Shown here: one piece after another, positions 18,659 through 26,928 of the stretch | Layout: each line of letters begins with the position of its first letter | Position numbering within the stretch: the stretch's first letter is position 1 | From: Clostridiales bacterium | GTDB taxonomy: Bacteria > Bacillota > Clostridia > Oscillospirales > UBA644 | Assembly: GCA_016281915.1 (NCBI GenBank) | Contig: JAEEJO010000076.1 | Location: 1-46,334, forward strand | Direction of reading: 5' to 3' | DNA: 46,334 nucleotides | Program-made: the position numbers and the translations under genes | Notes under the pieces: model-generated | The model's input: the letters and a program-made list of their open reading frames with translations, nothing else | Database searches by the model: none | What the model was told of the DNA's origin: nothing

Positions 18659-19264
18659 TCAGAAGGATTTAATAACAATCATTTCAACAGTGTCACCGAC
18701 AATTTTGACTTTAACGTCGTCTGCAATGTTGGCAACTATTGATTTTTCGAGCTCATCCCATGCCTCGGTCGCTTTTTCGTCAGCGTCAAGATGATTCTGA
18801 ACGTCCTCTTTATACATAGCCATTGACCATACGACAGAAGATTCATCAAATATGGCTCCCATAGGATATGTAACCGCAGTATTTACAACGGCATAGGGCA
18901 TAGACTCTCTTGAAGAGAGAACTATATCGCCTATCATAGCTCTTATTTTGCCCATAAAGCTTCTTGAGGCTTCGTTTTTTCCGCTTGAAGAGACAGCAAG
19001 AAGCTGATCTTTAATCGAAAAAGTCATATTGATCTCTGATTTCATATGAAGCTCATATTTATTGGCTTCGTTTTCGATCCAATATGAGGCTTCAACTTCT
19101 CCTGCGATGCCGTGAAGCATACCGAACATCTCTTCGGCAAGAAGGCGAAGGTGAAGAAGAGGTTTTCTTTCAAGATCGTTATACTTGCCGACTTTTTCCG
19201 TCATGGCAAGGGCTTCGGCAATGCCTTCACCTTTTTCGTTGACTGTTACGGATTCAGATTTCAT
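18659..19264 (-). CDS. Conserved-looking 201-aa protein in the anti-sigma position
   Basis: No confident family. It lies between STAS and the PP2C phosphatase, where RsbW-type kinases usually sit. Residues 35-55 (HLRLLAEEMFGMLHGI) resemble the N-box helix of GHKL ATPases, but the DxG and GxG boxes needed to bind ATP are absent. It may be an ATPase-dead anti-sigma or adaptor protein, or unrelated. RBS AGGAGA precedes ATG 19264. No signal peptide or membrane helix. Confidence 0.6.
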   Translation of the reverse strand: MKSESVTVNEKGEGIAEALAMTEKVGKYNDLERKPLLHLRLLAEEMFGMLHGIAGEVEASYWIENEANKYELHMKSEINMTFSIKDQLLAVSSSGKNEASRSFMGKIRAMIGDIVLSSRESMPYAVVNTAVTYPMGAIFDESSVVWSMAMYKEDVQNHLDADEKATEAWDELEKSIVANIADDVKVKIVGDTVEMIVIKSF

Positions 19265-19292
19265 AATTATTCTCTCCTATAAGGTCCGGTTA

Positions 19293-19595
19293 TCAGTTCT
19301 TGATTGTTAGGATATCGGAAAAACCGGTAACATCAAATATTTCCATTACGGTTTCATTTACGTTGCAAACCGACATTGTGCCCTGCGTATTCATGATTTT
19401 CTGTGCAGTAAGAAGAACGCGAAGTCCGGCAGATGAGATATATTCAAGTTTTTTAAGATCAAGCTCAAGCTCGGTGATACCCGGAATGACCTCTCTGACG
19501 GTTTTGTCAAAATCGGGGGCTGTAACTGTATCAAGACGTCCTGCCAAAGAGAGAACGGCTTTATTGTTTTCTGATGATTTGTTGATCGTAAGCAT
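19293..19595 (-). CDS. STAS-domain anti-anti-sigma-type protein
   Basis: 100 aa, a single STAS domain with acceptor loop YISSAGLRVLL, as in RsbV and SpoIIAA. The Ser of SSAG would be phosphorylated by an RsbW-type kinase and dephosphorylated by the membrane phosphatase of the same operon. ATG 19595 has AGGAGG 8 nt upstream; the frame continues to 19628 without a better start. First gene of the operon. Confidence 0.9.
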   Translation of the reverse strand: MLTINKSSENNKAVLSLAGRLDTVTAPDFDKTVREVIPGITELELDLKKLEYISSAGLRVLLTAQKIMNTQGTMSVCNVNETVMEIFDVTGFSDILTIKN

Positions 19596-19645
19596 TTTTA
19601 ATCCTCCTGATTCTTTACTCGTGAGCATATTTTTCTTTTTCGTAT

Positions 19646-19674
19646 ATTATAGCACATTATCGTTAAAAAGTCCA
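19646..19674 (-). promoter_or_regulatory. Promoter of the partner-switching operon
   Basis: Minus strand: TGGACT (19669-19674), 17 bp, TATAAT (19646-19651) with extended TGC. This looks like a housekeeping promoter, so the operon does not appear to depend on an alternative sigma factor. Confidence 0.72.
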
Positions 19675-19758
19675 CCAGTTTTAAAAAAATTTTATTTCTT
19701 ATTATTTATTATTTTCACAGGCAGACAATAAAAAGTGAAGTGCGGTCTTATACAGGGC

Positions 19759-19787
19759 TTGACAAAAGGATTTTTATGTGGTATAAT
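19759..19787 (+). promoter_or_regulatory. Promoter of tRNA-Leu
   Basis: TTGACA (19759-19764), 17 bp, TATAAT (19782-19787), 17 nt before the mature tRNA. Confidence 0.9.
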
Positions 19788-19804
19788 GTCAAAGTCAAAA
19801 AAAT

Positions 19805-19891
19805 GCGGGTGTGGCGGAATTGGCAGACGCGTTAGATTCAGGTTCTAATGGCCGCAAGGTTGTGCAGGTTCAAGTCCTGTCACCCGCACCA
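19805..19891 (+). tRNA. tRNA-Leu (anticodon CAG), insertion site of the island
   Basis: 87-nt class II tRNA with encoded CCA. Acceptor GCGGGTG/CACCCGC, anticodon stem TTAGA/TCTAA with loop TTCAGGT (CAG at 19839-19841), and a long variable arm. Its last bases, GCACCA, are part of the 8-bp repeat shared with the right end of the island, so integration left the tRNA intact. Confidence 0.96.
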
Positions 19892-19893
19892 AA
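19886..19893 (+). repeat. attL core GCACCAAA
   Basis: Overlaps the encoded CCA of tRNA-Leu. The 8-nt identity with 34094-34101 is the longest exact match at the junctions. Serine recombinases exchange at a 2-bp core, so the true crossover lies somewhere inside. Confidence 0.72.
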
Positions 19894-19900
19894 CAGTACA

Positions 19901-19944
19901 AATCCGAACCCAAGGCCGGTTGGCGAAGGGTTCGGATTTGTCGT
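19901..19944 (+). terminator. Replacement hairpin after tRNA-Leu in the left island end
   Basis: CAAATCCGAACCC pairs with GGGTTCGGATTTG around a 16-nt loop, about 10 nt after the tRNA. The T-run is poor (TCGTTTATTTC). It may end the tRNA transcript in place of the native terminator moved to the right side of the island. Confidence 0.55.
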
Positions 19945-20009
19945 TTATTTCGACTATCCGAATTTCAATCTCAAACAAAAGTACAAAAATGAAATCGGAG
20001 GTCAAGAAA

Positions 20010-20306
20010 ATGAATCTGAACATTGGTAACATCGGAGTATGGGGCTTCAGGCACTATGAGTTTCTCAAGCAAAATCGTCCGTCCACCGTCAGTGTTATGC
20101 GTATGAACTGCACTTTGGAGAACTATCTCAAAGAGGTCAACCAAGCGGCAACGGAAATGCTTGAATCACTCGTCAAGCAATACGCCAAAGCTGAAGGTGT
20201 CACAGAATCCCTCAAACGCACGGATCAACTCGGCTGGGCACAAAAGATGAATAACATCCGCAATCGCGCCGAAGAGTTCATACTGAACGAAATAATCTAC
20301 CGATAA
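20010..20306 (+). CDS. tnpV: TnpV-like transposon protein
   Basis: 98 aa. The C-terminal half, with DQLGWAQKMNNIRNRAEEF followed by ILNEIIY, matches the signature of TnpV proteins carried by clostridial transposons such as the Tn4451 group. Function in the family is not settled. ATG 20010 has GGAGG 9 nt upstream; the open frame to its left runs through the tRNA and is not coding. It is the only island gene on the plus strand besides the recombinase, and in a circular form it would lie directly behind the recombinase. Confidence 0.82.
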   Translation: MNLNIGNIGVWGFRHYEFLKQNRPSTVSVMRMNCTLENYLKEVNQAATEMLESLVKQYAKAEGVTESLKRTDQLGWAQKMNNIRNRAEEFILNEIIYR

Positions 20307-20312
20307 ACGCAC

Positions 20313-20339
20313 GAGGCGGGGAGCTTAGCTCACCGCCTC
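20313..20339. terminator. Hairpin between tnpV and mcrC
   Basis: GAGGCGG...CCGCCTC with an inner GAGCT/AGCTC, between two convergent genes. It includes the last codons of mcrC. The T-run is weak (ATTTAC). Confidence 0.5.
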
Positions 20340-21650
20340 ATTTACTAAAGTGGCCTTAAACATCGTTTCATTGATTTTCATCTGTATTACAAATTCTGGG
20401 TAATTAGGTGCATCGGTAGGAATCTTTAAGCCGTGTTTTGTTATGTGGATATCCTCTCTTGGCATAACGTTTGCCTCATAAGTCGATCCCTGATTCATCC
20501 GCAAAACCAAATCGTCTGCGCCTTCTGCTTCGGGATATAGGCAGTATCCTGCTTTTGCATCGAAACGAAACATGTATGCAAGCACTTGCAAATAGTCCCT
20601 GTTTCCGATATTGTCAATCGGCTTATACTTTGCGTCGGCTATAATTTGCGCCGTATTATCTCGGCTAATAAAGTCCGGATATATCAGCCCGATATTTCCG
20701 TCAAAGAGGCGCTGTGCTCCTTTCCCTCCCTTGTTCATTGGATGATAGAAAGCGCCCTCTATCAGGGAGTTAATATATTCTTCCCACAGCCAAGAACCGT
20801 CAAACAGTATTCCGTAGATTTGTTTTGATCCGGAACCGATCTGATGCTTCTGGTGACGCAGGATCAAAATGCACAAGCGCTGTAATGCGAGGTATTCACG
20901 AAAATATGCGTGCCGAACTACGTTCTTTTTGTTTTGCTCTATGATCGTCTGTCTGTCATACGGCTCATATGCCGGGGTTGCGTCAATAATGAGCTTTACT
21001 TCTTCCTTGACCTTAATGAGAAGATTGTTTCCGTAGGGCTTCCGCTTTATAAATTCGATGGTGTGTCTAACCAATTCGGTTAAGCTGTTATCATATGAAA
21101 ACTCTCTTTGACTGTACGCGACGTCTCCGGTAAACGGGGTGTTCTTTTTGATGTGTCGCGCTATATCAATGGCTCCTTTGACATTCTCATCATTGTAGCT
21201 GCGCCGAATGTATCTCTTAAAGATGCCTTTTCGAATTGCTGTTTTGAGGTAATACGGGAACAGGAAAAGTAGGAAGTTGAACAGTTGGTTGTCCTGATTT
21301 GCGTCAGATTCCAAATCAACAATGTTTGGAAAATCCAGAACCTGATCGAGGAGGTACTGGAAGAAAAAATCTTCTTTGCCGCAAAAACGCGACTTGATAA
21401 TTAGCCGTTCATCGCCGCAGCCAAGAAAACCCATGACATTTCCTGATCTGAAAGTATCATTTACGCTTTGAATGATCATCTGATCTCGTGTAATATCTTC
21501 TGCTTCTTTGACGATTTCAGGGAACACGAAAACTCCTTCACGTTCAAGCTGCGCGAGAGTTTTATCCGCGATTTTGCCCGTGAGGGTGCTTATTTGTGAA
21601 AACGCGTCTTTCTTCTGCTGTGAGTTATCCTTGATCTTGAGTAGTTTCAT
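20325..21650 (-). CDS. mcrC: McrC-like component of a McrBC restriction system
   Basis: 441 aa. Partner of the McrB GTPase, supplying the nuclease. The N-terminal region fits McrC proteins, and the C-terminal half has a PD-(D/E)XK-like core: IYPDFIS... followed by QIIADAKYKPID, where D-A-K is the catalytic strand. Start at 21650 (MKLLKIKD) is preferred because AAGGGG lies 6 nt upstream; ATG 21656 is also possible. It overlaps mcrB by 26 nt in another frame, usual for this pair. Confidence 0.86.
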   Translation of the reverse strand: MKLLKIKDNSQQKKDAFSQISTLTGKIADKTLAQLEREGVFVFPEIVKEAEDITRDQMIIQSVNDTFRSGNVMGFLGCGDERLIIKSRFCGKEDFFFQYLLDQVLDFPNIVDLESDANQDNQLFNFLLFLFPYYLKTAIRKGIFKRYIRRSYNDENVKGAIDIARHIKKNTPFTGDVAYSQREFSYDNSLTELVRHTIEFIKRKPYGNNLLIKVKEEVKLIIDATPAYEPYDRQTIIEQNKKNVVRHAYFREYLALQRLCILILRHQKHQIGSGSKQIYGILFDGSWLWEEYINSLIEGAFYHPMNKGGKGAQRLFDGNIGLIYPDFISRDNTAQIIADAKYKPIDNIGNRDYLQVLAYMFRFDAKAGYCLYPEAEGADDLVLRMNQGSTYEANVMPREDIHITKHGLKIPTDAPNYPEFVIQMKINETMFKATLVNEAVS

Positions 21651-23721
21651 TTTCATCCCCTTCAGAAGGCTTCTTGTAACCATATGCCTTTGCAAAGCGA
21701 TTCATGATTCCTTCCTCATCGTACATGCCTTGAATATATTCCTGAAGAAGCGGTTGCAGATAATCCGTCCAAAGCTGATCGAAATCGAGTGTCTTCAGTT
21801 TTAAAAAGTAGGATGCGCCAATTTGATAGTTCTCATTAAGATCTTCGACGTTTGCAATTTCCTTGTTGAGTGCAGCCATTCTTCGTATTGCTTCTGCCTC
21901 AAGTTCCTCGTCCTCGAGCAGCGCAAGCATTTCGAGGCGTTCATCCGCCTTTAGCTCCACAAATCGGAAACGGCGGCGCATCGCAAAATCAAAACTATCC
22001 ACCGATCGATCAATGTCGTTCATTGTGCCAATGATATAAACGTTCTCCGGAATATAGAACTTATCGTTCGGGTCCGAATGCAGGTTTGCATATTGTGTGG
22101 AAATCTCACCGGCTTTGCCACGGTAACCGGGATCTATCGCAAAAAACAATTCGCCGAAAATCTTTGAAATCTCACCACGGTTGATTTCATCGATGATAAA
22201 GATATATTTCTTTAGGACTGCCTGCTTGGCTGTTGTTTTTGTTCCCGCGATTTTTTTCGCTTTGATTGCTTTATAAATTACGAAATCATAAGAGTATCCT
22301 TGCGTTGCAAACGCTTTTCCGAAGAACGTCGTGATATCCTTGATTCGATCAAACTTTTGCCCGGATTCCAGCATTTTTCTGATTTCATCTAAACTTATGG
22401 TGAGCTTATTTGCTGTAGCGTTGCCGGGGATGGAAATGTTGACGTGTCTATCGTCTACGCCGGTGATGGTGAATTCATTTCCATTAATCGTTTTGAATGT
22501 ATCAACACCCAGCTCTATGTTAGAGAAGAACTCATCCAATGCTTCCTGTACCGACAGTTCTTTTTCTATCGTTTCTTTCGATTTCAAAGAGTCTTCGTAG
22601 TTCTTTCTAGCACGTGCAACAAATTTTTTGAAAATGCCATCCTGTAGCTCAAATCCGATCGTGCCGTCGTCGTTTATTCTTGGTCTCAATCCTTCGACAA
22701 AATCCGAGTAGTCATAGCTCGGATGGAACTGCACAAACTCGATCTGTTTCTTCTGCTCGTCTGAGAGGAGAGTATAGTCATCGAAATAACCGTCGCTAAT
22801 GATATCGGCGGCTATCTCCTTTGCCAAGTAAGATTTGCCAGTTCCGGGAGCACCTCTGAAGATTACGTTTTTTGACTCAATCAACATCGATGAATAGGGA
22901 TTCCTGTAACCCTTGAATTGCTGCACCAGTTCTTCTTGTACTGCCGCTTCGGTTTCTTCCGCTGCTGTCTCTTTTTCTTCTTTTTCACGATATGTCAGAA
23001 TAAACTGATCCCCCGGATTCCCGAAGCGTTTCAGGCATTCCTGAACAAAGTAAATCGTTGAAAAAATATTCCAGCAGTATATTACGAACAACCTGCCGTT
23101 ATCATAAGCGTATGTCAAATATTCAATTGTATTTCGATGCTTTTTGAATTCTTCTACGCTGGGATATATCCCGCAAATCATTTCGCTATCTGGATTATAC
23201 TTACAAACGGGAAAACTTTCCTTTTCTTCAACCGACAATGCAGCAAGTTGCTTTTCAAACAACTGGCACGCAATACGAGGCATTGTCTGATTTGAGTTTC
23301 TTCTCTCACTTTTAGCGTAGGCGCGTCTTACAACCTCTCCGCTGGCTGTTTTGAAGTAGACATCGAGCGGTTTGTAGTTATCACCCAGTCCCAAACTGTC
23401 CATTGTAAACCGTTCGTCTGTTGACTCAACCTTGTCAGCAGAAACACAGAGCTCAAACTTTTCCTGCTGTTTGGCTTCAATGGTAAATCCTCTTGTTTCT
23501 AAATAGTTTTTTGCTTCCACAGCATTAAACCCCTCTGTTGATATCTCTGTTCCGTGTGCTATATGATCAGCCACAGCTATAACATATTTGGGGGGATACC
23601 GCTTTCCATCATCAGTCAAAAGTTCATATTTTGCACTCTGATTTTGAAACGGCACGCCGTTTTCATCGATATATTTCAGCGCTTCGGAAATGTCTGATTC
23701 TTTTATTTTTGGTATAGCCAT
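21625..23721 (-). CDS. mcrB: McrB-like AAA+ GTPase with N-terminal ScoMcrA-like head
   Basis: 698 aa. Residues 1-80 (NQSAKYELL, GKRYPPKYVI) resemble the N-terminal head domain first described in Streptomyces McrA and common in modification-dependent restriction proteins. A second region (about 85-270) is probably the modified-DNA reader. The motor has Walker A GAPGTGKSY (290-298), Walker B IFIIDEINRG (507-516) and the McrB marker in diverged form, MNDIDRSV (567-574) instead of MNTADRS. It would cut DNA carrying modified bases together with McrC. RBS GGGGGGA precedes ATG 23721. Confidence 0.9.
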   Translation of the reverse strand: MAIPKIKESDISEALKYIDENGVPFQNQSAKYELLTDDGKRYPPKYVIAVADHIAHGTEISTEGFNAVEAKNYLETRGFTIEAKQQEKFELCVSADKVESTDERFTMDSLGLGDNYKPLDVYFKTASGEVVRRAYAKSERRNSNQTMPRIACQLFEKQLAALSVEEKESFPVCKYNPDSEMICGIYPSVEEFKKHRNTIEYLTYAYDNGRLFVIYCWNIFSTIYFVQECLKRFGNPGDQFILTYREKEEKETAAEETEAAVQEELVQQFKGYRNPYSSMLIESKNVIFRGAPGTGKSYLAKEIAADIISDGYFDDYTLLSDEQKKQIEFVQFHPSYDYSDFVEGLRPRINDDGTIGFELQDGIFKKFVARARKNYEDSLKSKETIEKELSVQEALDEFFSNIELGVDTFKTINGNEFTITGVDDRHVNISIPGNATANKLTISLDEIRKMLESGQKFDRIKDITTFFGKAFATQGYSYDFVIYKAIKAKKIAGTKTTAKQAVLKKYIFIIDEINRGEISKIFGELFFAIDPGYRGKAGEISTQYANLHSDPNDKFYIPENVYIIGTMNDIDRSVDSFDFAMRRRFRFVELKADERLEMLALLEDEELEAEAIRRMAALNKEIANVEDLNENYQIGASYFLKLKTLDFDQLWTDYLQPLLQEYIQGMYDEEGIMNRFAKAYGYKKPSEGDENETTQDQG

Positions 23722-23751
23722 AATGTCCCCCCTATTGTTTGTATACAGTAT

Positions 23752-24159
23752 TTAGTTTTTTTGATTGGGCTTGCTATTCTCGTGTTCTTTTTTCCACTCT
23801 TCAAACTCGCGTTTGCCTTCTTCGGATTCAAAGAAGGCGCGGATGTCGGGGAGCATATCGTCAACGATGGCTTGCAGGACGTATTTAGGTACATCGCATT
23901 CGGCACTGCGGTCGCGGAAAGTGTATTTAATCTGCACGCGCAGACGCGCCCAAAATCCGCCGTGTTCGTATGCCTGAATGTCTTTCCAGTACGGCTCCAA
24001 CCGTTCTGCAACGGCTTTTTTGAACTCCCGGTCGATCTCCGCTGCACGACCCTCGCCGAGCATTTCCGCGACCCGTTCCTTGCCGTACTGCTTTTCCATT
24101 TCAGCCAGTTGGCGCTTAACTTCAAATATCGTGTACTTCTGTAATATCTCTTTTCCCAT
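23752..24159 (-). CDS. 135-aa protein of unknown function upstream of mcrB
   Basis: Charged, mostly helical protein with no match I recognise (N-terminus MGKEILQKYTIFEVKRQLA). It starts 8 nt after GGAG and ends 30 nt before mcrB, so it is probably in the mcrBC operon. The overlapping longer frame in this stretch (23703-24239) is Arg/Ser-rich and has no RBS, so it is taken as a shadow. A hairpin-array leader lies directly upstream. Confidence 0.72.
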   Translation of the reverse strand: MGKEILQKYTIFEVKRQLAEMEKQYGKERVAEMLGEGRAAEIDREFKKAVAERLEPYWKDIQAYEHGGFWARLRVQIKYTFRDRSAECDVPKYVLQAIVDDMLPDIRAFFESEEGKREFEEWKKEHENSKPNQKN

Positions 24160-24183
24160 AAATGTCTCCGTTCCTGCGGGGTA

Positions 24184-24362
24184 TTAGGGCGCTCCCTAAC
24201 AAGCGGCTGACAAGGCAGGCGTTGTGTTTGCACAATCAAACGCGATGCTTGCCGAGATAATGCCGCCGTATTTGGCGTGCCAAATACGTTGCTTGTCGAG
24301 GCAATGCCGTCGACAGTTGCAACGGATTGATAGCCAAATTCAGTGCTTGCTGAGACAACTCC
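24184..24362 (-). repeat. Left hairpin array in the leader of the mcrBC operon
   Basis: In minus-strand order: linker CTCAGCAAGCACT, a degenerate hairpin, linker GCATTGCCTCGACAAGCAA, perfect hairpin CGTATTTGG/CCAAATACG (24267-24288), linker GCATTATCTCGGCAAGCATC, hairpin GCGTTTG.../...AACGC, then CCGCTTGTTAGGG and a closing TTAGGG/CCCTAA hairpin (24184-24199). Linkers are conserved with the right array while stem sequences differ but stay paired. The array lies between the SIR2 stop and the 135-aa gene start. Confidence 0.8.
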
Positions 24363-24365
24363 ACA

Positions 24366-25595
24366 TCAAGATAAATTATTAATTTGCTTCTTGAAAAAAG
24401 CCCCAAATCCATCATAATGAAATTCTATTTGATTCTTTGCAAATAAATCATGATACCTTTTTTCAGGCAGAAGATCTTTCAGATTTGTTTTTTTAGTTTG
24501 CTTTGGGTCATCATCGTGATATAAGATCACATCTATCTTTGCTTTGTCGGAAATAGATTGGTGAAGCAAATAACGAAAATCAAAATCCGCAATTGGCAGA
24601 GAATACCCTACGAAATAAACATGATCTGCTTTTAGCAAAGTTTCACGCGCACTTGACCATAGGTTTGTATACAACTGACTGTTTAATGATTTCATCATTG
24701 TAGGAGTAATGATTTGAGACTGTAATAAGAAATCAGCGTTTTTTGTTATTCGACACGATTTGCAAGTTTCTTGTGACTTATCATCAAACAAATAATTGCC
24801 GCAGTTCTCACTGTTGACTATGTTGATTTTTCCACAGTTTAGGCAGCGGAACCAGTTGATTGAGCCATGTATCTTGATTAACTTGATTGTTTTTCTTGAC
24901 TTCGAGGTAACCAGCCCATCCTTCGTGTAATACGTATCATTCAACGATAAATCATAAACAAGTTTTTGTTTTTCCAAATAAGTTTCTGTCAATACATCCC
25001 AATTAGTTGATATGATGGCTGAATTTGTCGCGTGATTCTTTAAATAAGAGAAAAAAGACAGGTAGTCGCTTTCGACATATGTATGGTTTTTACAACGCTT
25101 GCTAAAGTAGTAAACAAATAAGCGTGTTATAGATTCTTTAATCTCATCAACATATTGAGAAGAATACCTGTGAAAATACTCCCTGCTCTGATATGTTTTA
25201 TCGAAAGATGTAAAAACATCTTCGAGGCTAACATGTATTTTAGACTTTTCTAAACTGTCTCTAATTTTTTCGCGTAGTATCAACAACTCATTCTTTTCAG
25301 TGTCTTCTGACAATACGCTGATATCCAGCTTGGTGTATTTACTCTTTAATTCTAATTCTTCAAAGCTCTCATTGTACTCTGCACAATCAAAAGCAGTATA
25401 ATTCTGCAAGAGGAATAATCCAACTGTAATATAAGATTTTAAAAATTTTGTGCTTTCCGGCTCCGGTGTATATGTCAAAAAATCTGCAGCGGGTTTCTTA
25501 ATCATTTCTTGCAAAATTCGATCTTGGATTGGCAACTTAGCCGGAGCAGAAAACCCCGCGCCAAGAATAAAAACAATACGTTCCTTCTTATCCAT
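24366..25595 (-). CDS. SIR2-like NAD-binding protein with internal zinc ribbon
   Basis: 409 aa. Rossmann-type SIR2 core: ILGAGFSAP (10-18), ISTNWD (195-200), KIHGS (241-245, usual site of the catalytic His), and a late VGYSLP (329-334). A four-Cys ribbon (CLNC 251-254, CKSC 278-281) interrupts the core as in true sirtuins. SIR2 domains in defence loci act as NAD+-depleting effectors; protein deacylation is the alternative. It overlaps the TGT-like gene by 8 nt (ATGGATAA) and is the last gene of the four-gene cassette. Confidence 0.83.
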   Translation of the reverse strand: MDKKERIVFILGAGFSAPAKLPIQDRILQEMIKKPAADFLTYTPEPESTKFLKSYITVGLFLLQNYTAFDCAEYNESFEELELKSKYTKLDISVLSEDTEKNELLILREKIRDSLEKSKIHVSLEDVFTSFDKTYQSREYFHRYSSQYVDEIKESITRLFVYYFSKRCKNHTYVESDYLSFFSYLKNHATNSAIISTNWDVLTETYLEKQKLVYDLSLNDTYYTKDGLVTSKSRKTIKLIKIHGSINWFRCLNCGKINIVNSENCGNYLFDDKSQETCKSCRITKNADFLLQSQIITPTMMKSLNSQLYTNLWSSARETLLKADHVYFVGYSLPIADFDFRYLLHQSISDKAKIDVILYHDDDPKQTKKTNLKDLLPEKRYHDLFAKNQIEFHYDGFGAFFKKQINNLS

Positions 25596-26928
25596 AAATG
25601 CTACACCAATCCTGCATGTGATTAGACAGCGCCGGATAATACTCGGAGTATCCTTTTATCAAATCGTTCTTAAGCACATCAAAACTCTTGCTTTCAACAT
25701 CATTCCATTCGTCAACTTTAGAGAACATAAAATGCATGGCAGCAATCAACGAAGCATCTGTTGTCGGACGATTACGCTTAATACCATTTCGCATTGTATA
25801 GTCACTTGATTCGTTGTATTTACGAAAGTTATCGATATTTCTCCCTATTATATCGCGGCATTGCTTGCAAGAACATATATACTGATAAAACTCTTCACTG
25901 GCAACAGCCTTGTCTTTTGAAAAGTAACCTTTACTTGATAAGATAGATATAACCTCGGAAAGAGATAAACGAGCGTGTAAAGGCGGAAAATAATACTTGT
26001 TTACGGGTAGCCCCCCGCCAACAGGAGTAATAGGTCTTGCTTCTCCGTAACCAACAGATTGTGCAACGCCATACATCCTATATGACAAATCCTTATTACA
26101 AAGAATAATTGAATCATATCCGCCGTACGCCATAACCGGCTTGATACCTAATTCGGTTAGTGCGATGAGAATTGATTTAAACTGTTCTTGCTGCGTTTTT
26201 GTGGCTTCGAAAAGATTAAAGTCATCAACCCAAATAAAGGCGTAATTCACGAGAGAGTTATTATAGTGTTTCTTGATTTTACTTGCAAAAGTGTTATTGT
26301 CAAGAACTCTCTTGTCGATCACTATTTGAATTCCCGTATCATATTTTCCGTTATTTGAATTTAACGAAATAAACCTTTGTGCACACAAAGCGTTCAAGTC
26401 CATCCAATCATTGATTTCTTTTTCTGAATATGATGACTTGATCATAAAATACGGGGCTATTACAACAGCGGGGGATGGTCCGATTTTGGCGTATTTCAAA
26501 TACTTGTCATACTCTTTGTTTTTAATATATTTGTCGACATAACTGGTCTCAAACGAGTACACTCTTTCAATCAATTTGTCAACCACGGTTTTTATATCAT
26601 CAGGTAATAAATTTCCATTTTTTGAATAAAATTTATCTTTTAATTCTGTTGGCAGTTCAGAAAGGTATTGATCCACAGATTTTTTAACTGATACAATTCC
26701 TTGCTTGTTTTCAGTTTGAACTGCAGTAATATCTTGTTGGTAAATATGCGTTTGTGGATCAATAATGTATTGATTTTTGTGTACCGCAACTAAATCTGCC
26801 ACAGCGCTTTTGCTGTAGGCAACAATCGTTGCATTAAAAATAACAGCAGAAAAACTATCTTTGAATTTGATTAGAACTTTTTTATCGGTCCCTGTGTTAT
26901 ATCTTAACAATTTTAAATTATCACTCAT
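25588..26928 (-). CDS. TGT-like putative TIM-barrel protein with CxCxxC motif
   Basis: 446 aa, no confident family. The C-terminal two thirds alternate predicted strands and helices like a TIM barrel (PAVVIAPYF, IQIVIDK, YAFIWVDDFN, KPVMAYGGYDS, GGGLPVNKYYFPPLHAR). ICSCKQC (351-357) is the CxCxxC zinc motif typical of tRNA-guanine transglycosylases and their DNA-acting DpdA relatives. Asp235/Asp236 in WVDDFN are candidate active-site acids. If correct, it would exchange or recognise a base in nucleic acid. RBS AGGA precedes ATG 26928. It overlaps both neighbours by 8 nt. Fold and function are inferences from short motifs. Confidence 0.55.
   Translation of the reverse strand: MSDNLKLLRYNTGTDKKVLIKFKDSFSAVIFNATIVAYSKSAVADLVAVHKNQYIIDPQTHIYQQDITAVQTENKQGIVSVKKSVDQYLSELPTELKDKFYSKNGNLLPDDIKTVVDKLIERVYSFETSYVDKYIKNKEYDKYLKYAKIGPSPAVVIAPYFMIKSSYSEKEINDWMDLNALCAQRFISLNSNNGKYDTGIQIVIDKRVLDNNTFASKIKKHYNNSLVNYAFIWVDDFNLFEATKTQQEQFKSILIALTELGIKPVMAYGGYDSIILCNKDLSYRMYGVAQSVGYGEARPITPVGGGLPVNKYYFPPLHARLSLSEVISILSSKGYFSKDKAVASEEFYQYICSCKQCRDIIGRNIDNFRKYNESSDYTMRNGIKRNRPTTDASLIAAMHFMFSKVDEWNDVESKSFDVLKNDLIKGYSEYYPALSNHMQDWCSIYG

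Noticed and set aside
19811..20029. 72-aa frame starting inside tRNA-Leu
   Set aside because: Not a gene in the integrated state because its first part is tRNA. Its second part is best explained as the recombinase tail of the circular form.
23703..24239. 178-aa open frame overlapping the 135-aa gene
   Set aside because: No RBS, Arg/Ser/Thr-rich composition typical of a shadow frame, and it overlaps the start of mcrB. The 135-aa frame has a good RBS and normal composition.
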